A DNA stretch of 5,221 bases from Gammaproteobacteria bacterium (GTDB lineage: Bacteria; Pseudomonadota; Gammaproteobacteria; Chromatiales; Chromatiaceae): assembly GCA_030620735.1 (NCBI GenBank), contig JAUXDV010000152.1, positions 1 through 5,221 on the forward strand, written 5' to 3'. Below are positions 1 to 5,017 of this stretch, piece by piece. A model generated the notes under the pieces. That model searched no databases. It was not told where the DNA came from and worked only from the letters and a program-made list of their open reading frames with translations. Position numbers and translations under genes: made by a program. Position 1 is the stretch's first letter, and the number at the start of each line of letters is the position of its first letter.

Positions 1-5
1 TAAGG

Positions 6-160
6 AGTTGTCCATAAATAACTTCCCGATATCGCGCCGCAATGTTGTTCGTCTTCAAGGCGCAGCAAGGGGCGCATAGCAGCGTTATGTAACTCTTGCT
101 GGAACGCAGAAGACGGACAACAGGGCCAGCAGGATCGGGAAGTTATTTTTGGACAGCGAC
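6..160. repeat. MITE-like palindromic element with nested inverted repeats
   Basis: The whole segment is an imperfect palindrome centred near position 82. The outer arms are 9-30 and 134-155 (21 of 22 bases pair). The middle arms are 43-56 and 109-122 (13 of 14), and the inner arms are 63-69 and 95-101 (7 of 7). The loops between arms are nearly equal in length on the two sides. A TAAGG lies just outside each end (1-5 and 161-165), which could be a 5-bp target-site duplication, but the left copy sits at the window edge. No transposase or credible protein is encoded; an open frame at 96-278 merely crosses the right half. Non-autonomous MITEs of this size with terminal inverted repeats are known in bacteria. 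Assignment to a particular IS family is not possible from the sequence alone. As RNA it would form one long hairpin. Confidence 0.7.
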
Positions 161-624
161 TAAGGTGGATTTCACCCAATGCTTCGCTTCACGGGCAGCA
201 AACAGCGAAGCAGACTATCTATCAACAGGTGCATCACACTTCACCAAACCAACCACTTCCACATCTCAACTGACATAAATAAAGCATAGACGATAAAGCA
301 AAATCATCAAGAGTGACTTGTTATCGTGGTCAGATGACCACTCCTACGGCTGAAGCCAGCAAATGTCGTAGGAGCGGTCTTCCGGCCGCGAAGTACACGG
401 GCTTATTGAGAAGTTACCACCAACCCCTGTAACCATATGATATTGGTCGATTTCCACCTTAATGCGCTTAATTTAACTCCTCTTTTCAAAGTAGCTGGAA
501 ATTGTCTGAAATCTTCATATTGCATAATCCCGCACAATTATTGTTATTACTTCTCATTTAGATTGTCTATATATAGAGTAAGAGCGGTGAATTGCCCCTC
601 TTTCAACACATAGGAGATTGAGCC
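161..624. other. Gene-free stretch and leader upstream of the first exported protein
   Basis: No supported coding sequence was found here. The first part (161-335) contains one small perfect 8-bp inverted repeat (181-188 with 204-211). The REP pair at 336-392 is listed separately. From about 430 to 600 the DNA becomes AT-rich, as expected for a promoter region. The best guess for a sigma-70-like site is TTATTA at 544-549 with TATATA at 568-573 (18-bp spacer), but the match is weak. A good Shine-Dalgarno AGGAGA (612-617) stands 7 bases before the ATG at 625. No riboswitch or tRNA fold was recognised. Confidence 0.5.
336..392. repeat. REPIN-like pair of inverted REP units
   Basis: GACCACTCCTACG at 336-348 is the inverted partner of CGTAGGAGCGGTC at 367-379, with one mismatch that would be a G-U pair in RNA; 18 bases separate them. 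The right unit continues into a GC-rich mini-hairpin (374-389, GCGGTC / GGCCGC around TTCC) and ends in GCGA. This matches the familiar REP form in Pseudomonas and other Gammaproteobacteria, where GTAGGAGCGG leads into a short GC-rich stem. Two REPs in opposite orientation form a REPIN, which is usually mobilised in trans by a RAYT (TnpA-REP) transposase. No RAYT gene lies in this window. The left unit appears shorter than the right. Confidence 0.65.
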
Positions 625-897
625 ATGAAAATAATACTTGCTGCAACACTGATGCTAGTCGCTACTGCGGCTACAGCCGATTGGGAAGATGTTTTCCAAA
701 ATCCTGATTTTACCGCTAATTACCAGGGTTATACGACAGAGTCCTCGGTTTCTGTTGATCCTGTTGCAGAAACATATGCTGGAAACAGTGACCTTTTTGC
801 GGGTGATGAGATTGGACATGTGATGCCATCACACACCCCGACCTCACTTGATTCAATTGGTCGTAAAAATCCTGATCTGGACTGTGGATGCATCTAA
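625..897 (+). CDS. Small exported protein of unknown function
   Basis: I do not recognise the family of this 90-residue protein. Residues 1-18 form a typical Sec signal peptide: Lys2, a hydrophobic stretch, then Ala-Thr-Ala before Asp19, so cleavage after Ala18 is likely. The mature part is about 72 residues, acidic, rich in Ser, Thr, Asp and Asn, and has no further hydrophobic segment. It ends with Cys87-Gly-Cys89-Ile, the only two cysteines, which could form a CxC redox or metal-binding tip (inference). The start is well set by AGGAGA at 612-617 with a 7-base spacer. The next gene, also exported, begins 71 bases after the stop on the same strand, so co-transcription is plausible. A typical signal peptide and a strong ribosome site argue that this is a real gene despite its size. 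Confidence 0.72.
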   Translation: MKIILAATLMLVATAATADWEDVFQNPDFTANYQGYTTESSVSVDPVAETYAGNSDLFAGDEIGHVMPSHTPTSLDSIGRKNPDLDCGCI

Positions 898-910
898 GCA
901 CTCAAAGGAA

Positions 911-946
911 ATGTGGTGTGGCCGCATACACAGGACCACACCACAT
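911..946 (+). promoter_or_regulatory. Perfect 11-bp stem-loop between two exported-protein genes
   Basis: ATGTGGTGTGG at 911-921 pairs perfectly with CCACACCACAT at 936-946 around a 14-base loop. It begins 13 bases after the stop of the upstream gene and ends 22 bases before the preferred start of the next. There is no following T-tract, so it is not a standard intrinsic terminator. It could stabilise the upstream mRNA end, act as an attenuator, or control translation: the loop holds AGGA (932-935) and the 3' arm covers an alternative in-frame ATG at 945. It could also bind a dimeric regulator as DNA. The structure is directly visible; the role is inference. Confidence 0.5.
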
Positions 947-968
947 GGAATTCAAAATGGGGGCTACT

Positions 969-1499
969 ATGAAAAGTCAATTTATCACTGCATGTCTATG
1001 TTTTGGGCTGCTTGGAAGCGGCCTGGCACTGGCGGATGACAAGGAGACGATGATTTCGAGCGCGGAAAGCGCCGGCCCTCCTGCCGTCACAGCAAACGCT
1101 ACCATCAAGGCGCCTGATGGCACTGTCCTGCGAAAGGGATCAAACAGCTACACCTGTTATCCGCAACAAAAGATCATCGGCCCGATGTGCAACGAGGCGG
1201 TTTGGGATTCCCTCATAACCGCGATGTTGAACAAAAAGAGCTTCAAGCACGATAAATTCAGCGTCTCGTACATGCTGGCTGGAGAAGGCACAGCCCTTGG
1301 AGTCAGCAACAGCGACCCCTATGCTACAGAACCTGATAAAAGTGACGATTGGATAAAGGAGGGGCCTCATCTGATGGTCGTTGTTCCCGATAGTGCAATG
1401 CTTGCAGGACTATCCACAGACCCGAATGATCCTGTGTACGTGATGTGGAAGGATACCCCGTATGCGCACATTATGGTAAAGATCGCTGCCGATAAGTAA
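969..1499 (+). CDS. Conserved exported hypothetical protein
   Basis: The protein has 176 residues from this start. Residues 1-22 look like a signal peptide (Lys2, hydrophobic core, Ala20-Leu-Ala22 before Asp23), so a periplasmic protein of about 154 residues is expected. The mature part has two cysteines (Cys63, Cys74) that may form a disulfide, a Gly-Glu-Gly...Ser-Asn-Ser-Asp-Pro-Tyr segment (about 105-118), a Glu-Gly-Pro-His-Leu-Met strand (131-136) and a C-terminal Tyr-Val-Met-Trp...Pro-Tyr-Ala-His-Ile-Met block (157-169). I recall this pattern from uncharacterised bacterial periplasmic proteins, but know no function. The frame stays open back to 888, and ATGs at 945 and 957 are alternatives. 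I chose 969 because it gives a clean signal peptide and lies beyond the hairpin; only a weak G-run precedes it, whereas 945 has AGGA upstream. The gene ends 12 bases before the convergent oleate hydratase stop. Confidence 0.78.
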   Translation: MKSQFITACLCFGLLGSGLALADDKETMISSAESAGPPAVTANATIKAPDGTVLRKGSNSYTCYPQQKIIGPMCNEAVWDSLITAMLNKKSFKHDKFSVSYMLAGEGTALGVSNSDPYATEPDKSDDWIKEGPHLMVVVPDSAMLAGLSTDPNDPVYVMWKDTPYAHIMVKIAADK

Positions 1500-1511
1500 G
1501 AGCTAAATCCA

Positions 1512-3119
1512 TCACCTGCTGATCGCTTTGGCGGCTCGCATCAACACGCCGGGGTTATAGATCGAGTTATGCACCGGCAGCACCTCTTTCTCTGTCTCAA
1601 AGAGTCCGTAAACTGCCATTTGGGCACAGCGCACCGAGTATTCGACTGTAAAGACACAGTCATCCTCGACCTCGGCAAACTGTCCCAGGAACGCAAAGTT
1701 GGTCGCCCCTTGCGGCAGAACTTCAGGGCGGTCGCCCTCCGCGCGCGGCATGAACAGGCTGTCGATAAACGGCATGGCTACCGGGATGCAGTTGACTTTT
1801 CCTGCATCGACAATCGGCTTCATCAACTCCTGAACCTTGAGGTGATACCACAGCTCTTCCAGCATCTCTTCGCCGTTGCATTCCGACATCTTTTTCTTGA
1901 CGTAATTTCCCTCTCTATCCGGATAGAGGCCGTAGCCCCAGAATATCAGTACGTCATCCGGCTGGTTGGGAAAATGCGGCTGGCGGGCGATCACGATGGA
2001 CATCAGCCAGTTGGAGTCTATCATCGTGACCAGTCCACCTGTTCCGTCTGTATTGCCGGAAAAATTTTCCATGTATTCATGAAAAGTGTCGTCTTTGAGC
2101 GTGGCGGTAAATGAGTACCATTTTTGTAGATCGATGTTGTCGCTGAAGACGCCAGGATTGCCGAAAGCCTCATCTTTGGCAGCGATTTTCTCCCACAGCA
2201 TCCAGGCGCCCGATGATGATTTCTCTTTTAACACCGCTGCTCTTGACCATGAGCCATTATCGGAGCTTTCGGTGATGGAGCCGTTGGTGATGAAGACGTA
2301 ATCGTTTTCTCCCAGAGCGATTTCATTTGCTGCGCCATTTTTGTCGACAACCTGTAATACCGTGGCCGTTTTACTCTCTTCAGAGAGATTGAAATCGATA
2401 TCGACAACTTGGGTCTGCATATCAAAATGCACTCCTCTCTCTTGCAGGTAGCGCTTCATCGGCAGGGCGACGGAGTGGTACTGGTTATATTTTGTACGCA
2501 TGATGCCGCCCATCTTGTGCAATCCCTCGACAAGATGGATAAAGCGTTTCATGTAACGCCGCATCTCGGCCACGCTGCTCCATTTCTGAAATGCGAACAT
2601 CGATGTCCAGATGTACCAGAAGTTGGTTTTGAAGAACCCATCGTCGAACCACTCCTCGATAGTCTTGTTATCCAGTGAACTCTCGGAGACAAATGTCAGT
2701 TTCAGCAGATCCGCCTGATCCGACAGGTCGAGCCCAAAGCTGGAGACATCAATTTTTTTACCCTCTTTTAGCAACCGTGCCTGCGCATTGGAGACAAATC
2801 GCGAGCTGAATTCAAAGGATTCATCCTTGATCGAAATGTCGGGATCCTCATAGGAAGGAATATTCGATAGCAAGTCCCAGTAACAGACATACTGCTCTTC
2901 GTGCATTCTTCCGCCGCGCACAACAAACCCCTCCTCCTTCTCTCCAGAACCGTCAAGTGCACCGCCTACAATGTCATCCTGTTCCAGGATGTGGATATTT
3001 TCACCAGGCACTCCCGCATCCTTGATCAGATACGTTGCGCTTGCCAGTGAAGCGATGCCGCCGCCGACCAGGTAGACCTTCGACGCTTTTGGCTGGTTGT
3101 TTTTAGATGGTTTACTCAT
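1512..3119 (-). CDS. ohyA: Oleate hydratase (MCRA family, FAD-dependent)
   Basis: This 535-residue protein belongs to the myosin-cross-reactive-antigen/oleate hydratase family, which adds water across the cis-9 double bond of oleate to give 10-hydroxystearate (EC 4.2.1.53) with FAD as a structural cofactor. Visible hallmarks, in order, are the dinucleotide-binding Val-Gly-Gly-Gly-Ile-Ala-Ser-Leu-Ala-Ser (18-27), Arg-Gly-Gly-Arg-Met (68-72), Tyr-Asn-Gln-Tyr (211-214), Phe-Ile-Thr-Asn-Gly-Ser (276-281), Asp-Ser-Asn-Trp-Leu-Met-Ser (368-374), Arg-Gln-Pro-His-Phe (379-383) and Phe-Thr-Val-Glu-Tyr-Ser-Val-Arg (490-497). Length and order fit a complete enzyme. There is no signal peptide, so it is cytoplasmic or membrane-associated. 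The ATG at 3119 is preferred to a TTG at 3164 because TGAGGAG lies 6 bases before it. Met72 and Val376 replace the Glu and Thr of the Elizabethkingia enzyme, as in the Rhodococcus type. Likely roles are unsaturated fatty-acid detoxification or hydroxy-fatty-acid formation. Upstream lies an aqpZ remnant. Confidence 0.95.
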   Translation of the reverse strand: MSKPSKNNQPKASKVYLVGGGIASLASATYLIKDAGVPGENIHILEQDDIVGGALDGSGEKEEGFVVRGGRMHEEQYVCYWDLLSNIPSYEDPDISIKDESFEFSSRFVSNAQARLLKEGKKIDVSSFGLDLSDQADLLKLTFVSESSLDNKTIEEWFDDGFFKTNFWYIWTSMFAFQKWSSVAEMRRYMKRFIHLVEGLHKMGGIMRTKYNQYHSVALPMKRYLQERGVHFDMQTQVVDIDFNLSEESKTATVLQVVDKNGAANEIALGENDYVFITNGSITESSDNGSWSRAAVLKEKSSSGAWMLWEKIAAKDEAFGNPGVFSDNIDLQKWYSFTATLKDDTFHEYMENFSGNTDGTGGLVTMIDSNWLMSIVIARQPHFPNQPDDVLIFWGYGLYPDREGNYVKKKMSECNGEEMLEELWYHLKVQELMKPIVDAGKVNCIPVAMPFIDSLFMPRAEGDRPEVLPQGATNFAFLGQFAEVEDDCVFTVEYSVRCAQMAVYGLFETEKEVLPVHNSIYNPGVLMRAAKAISR

Positions 3120-3125
3120 TGTGTT

Positions 3126-3132
3126 CTCCTCA
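3126..3132 (-). promoter_or_regulatory. Ribosome binding site that sets the oleate hydratase start
   Basis: Read on the minus strand, TGAGGAG ends 6 bases before the ATG whose first base is 3119. It lies inside the 15-codon extension that would be translated from a TTG at 3164, which itself has no comparable site. This makes the ATG the likely true start and the upstream codons untranslated leader. Confidence 0.8.
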
Positions 3133-3258
3133 GGTATTTTTTTTGTAATCGCGTCAGTTTTCAATAATCCAGTGTATTAATTGCGTAACTATTCAGTACG
3201 TGCGAGATCGTCGCTTACCTCCTACGGCCTATTTGAAACAATGCACGAGCTAAAGAGT

Positions 3259-3390
3259 TCATGCCTCATTATCACTACCCAGCCAGCCGATACCGACATC
3301 GGCAACGCCTGCCGCCAGCACAGCACTGCCGCAGCCGCCCAGCACCAGCCAGAATGTTCCAATAAATTCTGCACCCAGTTTTTTAATCAT
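3259..3390 (-). pseudogene. aqpZ: 5' remnant of an aquaporin Z gene
   Basis: From the ATG at 3390 the first 38 residues match the start of AqpZ-type water channels closely: Lys-Leu-Gly-Ala-Glu-Phe-Ile-Gly-Thr-Phe-Trp-Leu-Val-Leu-Gly-Gly-Cys-Gly-Ser-Ala, then Val-Leu-Ala-Ala-Gly and Gly-Ile-Gly. This is the first transmembrane helix. Similarity stops at about 3277; five unrelated residues follow and then TGA at 3259-3261. E. coli AqpZ has about 231 residues, so both NPA pore motifs and five helices are missing, and no remainder is found elsewhere in the window. The conserved start is intact and in frame, which suggests a fairly recent 3' deletion or replacement. Only a weak GAGA precedes the ATG. 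The open frame continues upstream to 3525, but that part has no aquaporin character. The oleate hydratase ATG lies 139 bases beyond the stop on the same strand. Confidence 0.82.
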
Positions 3391-3452
3391 GTTTTGTTTC
3401 TCAATTGATGATCGATCAGAAGTGATTCGATATTGTGCCAGCAATTCAGAGA

Positions 3453-3475
3453 TCGTCCACAAATAATTTTCTGGA
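3453..3475 (+). repeat. Possible decayed single copy of the MITE terminal repeat
   Basis: The core GTCCACAAATAATTT at 3455-3469 matches 13 of 15 bases of the outer arm at 10-24 of the palindromic element. The core mismatches, and the next ones outward on both sides, are C/T transitions. Similarity fades after about 3475 and no matching inverted partner is found nearby, so this would be a solo, degraded end. The AT-rich core makes chance similarity possible. Confidence 0.3.
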
Positions 3476-3518
3476 TTCGTATAAATGAGCAGCATCCCAT
3501 AGGACTGCTTGTAAACTA

Positions 3519-3547
3519 TTGACATATCTCAATTGCTTATCTAACCT
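3519..3547 (+). promoter_or_regulatory. Candidate sigma-70 promoter for the Fe-S protein gene
   Basis: A perfect -35 hexamer TTGACA (3519-3524) is followed after 17 bases by TAACCT (3542-3547), a poor -10 that keeps only the TA start and final T. The site lies 48 bases before the ATG at 3595 in the spacer between divergent genes. A weak -10 beside a perfect -35 often goes with an activator, but no operator was recognised. Confidence 0.4.
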
Positions 3548-3594
3548 GCTTACATCAAGCACAACATACCTCCACCCGAATTTGAGGATTTTCA

Positions 3595-4248
3595 ATGAGT
3601 GACAAGCAAGTAAAACAGCTCCAATACCCCGGCAACGAGATCGACGTCCAATGGGACAGTCGACTGTGTATCCATATTTCCGAGTGCGGCAATGCTAAAG
3701 GTGAGCTGTTTGTAATGGGACGTGATCCCTGGTGCACTCCGGACATCAGCTCCAAAGAGGATGTCCGCGAGATCATCGAACGCTGCCCGACAGGCGCGCT
3801 AAGCTACGTTGACAAGAAAGGTAACCCGGAGCAACCTGTTGGCGAAAACAGTGTCGTCGTCTCCTGCAATGGCCCGCTTTTTTTCATCGGTGACCTGGAA
3901 CTGAAGGGAGCGCCGCAAGACATGCCCGGGATAGAATTTCGCGTTGCCCTGTGCCGCTGCGGCGAATCCGCGAACAAGCCATTCTGTGACAACAGCCACC
4001 AGAAAGCAGGCTTTAGCGACTACGGCTCAGTGGGTGAAACTGGTCCCGGTTCAAACGAAAAAGGAGGCAAACTCAGCATCAAACCATTGCCGGATGGCCC
4101 GTTGCTCGTCAAAGGCAACCTGACCATCCACTCCGGCAGCGGCCGCATCGCCTGGCAGGGTAATGATGCTGCCCTGTGCCGTTGCGGCACATCAAAGAAC
4201 AAACCTTTTTGCGATGGCAGCCATAAGGCAGCAGGTTTCAAGAGTTAA
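3595..4248 (+). CDS. Fer4_19 plus double CDGSH iron-sulfur protein
   Basis: This 217-residue soluble protein has three predicted iron-sulfur modules. Residues about 10-75 resemble the divergent 4Fe-4S mono-cluster domain (Fer4_19, YjdI-like), with Cys25, Cys31, Cys47 and Cys64, and Cys-Pro-Thr-Gly-Ala-Leu at 64-69. Two CDGSH domains follow. The first has Cys120, Cys122, Cys131 and His135 but reads Cys-Asp-Asn-Ser-His. The second has Cys195, Cys197, Cys206 and His210 with the canonical Cys-Asp-Gly-Ser-His. CDGSH domains bind [2Fe-2S] through three Cys and one His, giving a labile, redox- and pH-sensitive cluster. No signal peptide or membrane segment is present, so it should be cytoplasmic. 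Likely roles are electron transfer, cluster delivery or redox sensing; the partner is unknown. GAGGA at 3584-3588 with a 6-base spacer supports the start. The stop is 3 bases from the convergent methyltransferase-like gene. Confidence 0.9.
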   Translation: MSDKQVKQLQYPGNEIDVQWDSRLCIHISECGNAKGELFVMGRDPWCTPDISSKEDVREIIERCPTGALSYVDKKGNPEQPVGENSVVVSCNGPLFFIGDLELKGAPQDMPGIEFRVALCRCGESANKPFCDNSHQKAGFSDYGSVGETGPGSNEKGGKLSIKPLPDGPLLVKGNLTIHSGSGRIAWQGNDAALCRCGTSKNKPFCDGSHKAAGFKS

Positions 4249-4251
4249 TAT

Positions 4252-4914
4252 TTATTTCTGTACGATGCGTTTGCTCTGCTGTTGGATGCGCGCCATGCGT
4301 TCCAGTTCGACGGCATCATCTGCACTCAGATGACGCCAGGGGAGCGGGATGAGTCCCGCCACACGCTCCTGGTAACGGGCATAAGCATCCCCATAGCAGC
4401 TCAACAGCTTGCGTTCCTCCAATCGTGATCCGAACAAAAAATAGAGACTGGCCATGGATACGGTAATCAACAGAGGTGCATTCATATCTCTGGTCCACAT
4501 AAGAACCAGCGCAAAGAAATACCAGGGATGCCGTACATAGCGATGCACAGGAGAGATGTGCAGATGTTCCTGATCCTCGACACGGGCTTCCCGCTCCTGT
4601 AGCTGTCGGGTGCCTATGAATTCACCGCTATCATAGTAGAGAATAGTCCACAAGAAACCGGCAATAGCGAGCAATGCCAGCCCGTTCGCCAACCAGCCCA
4701 TGGACCCGCTCCATTGCCATAACGGTGCAGCGTCGATGCTATAGGTCAACCACACCAGAGGCAGCACCAGTATCACAGCAATGGCATTGAAAAACAGGCG
4801 GTAGGCGGGCAACCAGTGAGGATTGTTGCGCTCCACCCAGCGCTTGACCATCAGCGATGCCAACAGAGAGTGCAGCAGGAAGTAGGCAATCCAGCCCAGT
4901 GTCAGGGCGATCAT
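4252..4914 (-). CDS. Integral membrane ICMT/PEMT-type methyltransferase-like protein
   Basis: The protein has 220 residues from this start. Hydrophobic segments lie at about 2-22, 38-58, 73-94, 131-141 and 146-163, followed by a charged cytoplasmic tail rich in Arg, Glu and Gln. The C-terminal half has the isoprenylcysteine carboxyl methyltransferase/phospholipid methyltransferase signature: Val-Arg-His-Pro-Trp-Tyr (127-132), paired Glu166-Glu167, then Tyr-Gly-x-x-Tyr-x-x-Tyr (174-181) and a Leu-Ile-Pro ending (188-190). Such enzymes use S-adenosylmethionine; bacterial members rarely have known substrates, and NnrU-like proteins share the fold, so the methyl acceptor is open. An upstream ATG at 4959 would add 15 residues. 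I prefer 4914 because it places the first helix at the N-terminus as in relatives I recall, but neither start has a good Shine-Dalgarno site. The fghA stop is 103 bases upstream on the same strand (58 from the longer start), so joint transcription is likely. Confidence 0.82.
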   Translation of the reverse strand: MIALTLGWIAYFLLHSLLASLMVKRWVERNNPHWLPAYRLFFNAIAVILVLPLVWLTYSIDAAPLWQWSGSMGWLANGLALLAIAGFLWTILYYDSGEFIGTRQLQEREARVEDQEHLHISPVHRYVRHPWYFFALVLMWTRDMNAPLLITVSMASLYFLFGSRLEERKLLSCYGDAYARYQERVAGLIPLPWRHLSADDAVELERMARIQQQSKRIVQK

Positions 4915-5017
4915 GTCAGCTGTAAAGGGCAAGATCAGTACGCCGCACCCTGACAGCATGCTTCCAGAAAGTATGCTTCGGGTGATTCCATGATTCCTGC
5001 TTTTTCCATTGCTTCGT

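Noticed and set aside
96..278. A 60-codon open frame on the plus strand
   Set aside because: It begins inside the palindromic element and continues into unrelated spacer. It has no ribosome site and no protein-like composition.
888..968. Extended N-terminus for the 176-residue exported protein, starting at 888
   Set aside because: The extension overlaps the upstream stop, has no Shine-Dalgarno site, runs through the stem-loop and would bury the signal peptide 27 residues inside the protein.
625..1499. Reading the first exported protein as a modified-peptide precursor with the second as its partner
   Set aside because: It has a Sec-type signal rather than a leader of a known class. No maturation enzyme or peptidase transporter is in the window, and two cysteines alone are not enough evidence.
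1569..2114. A 181-codon plus-strand open frame opposite oleate hydratase
   Set aside because: It lies entirely antisense to a strongly conserved gene, and its Arg/His/Leu-rich translation is typical of a shadow frame.
3120..3164. TTG start giving a 550-residue oleate hydratase
   Set aside because: The added 15 residues include the ribosome site of the ATG at 3119 and are not part of the family core.
3391..3525. Upstream extension of the aqpZ frame to an ATG at 3525
   Set aside because: AqpZ proteins start at the Met-x-x-Lys-Leu position (3390). The extra 45 residues show no aquaporin features and cover the divergent promoter region.
4935..5009. A 24-codon minus-strand open frame between fghA and the methyltransferase-like gene, with a Cys-Cys pair
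   Set aside because: It overlaps the upstream part of the next gene's possible start region, has no good ribosome site at its first ATG, and is short enough to occur by chance.
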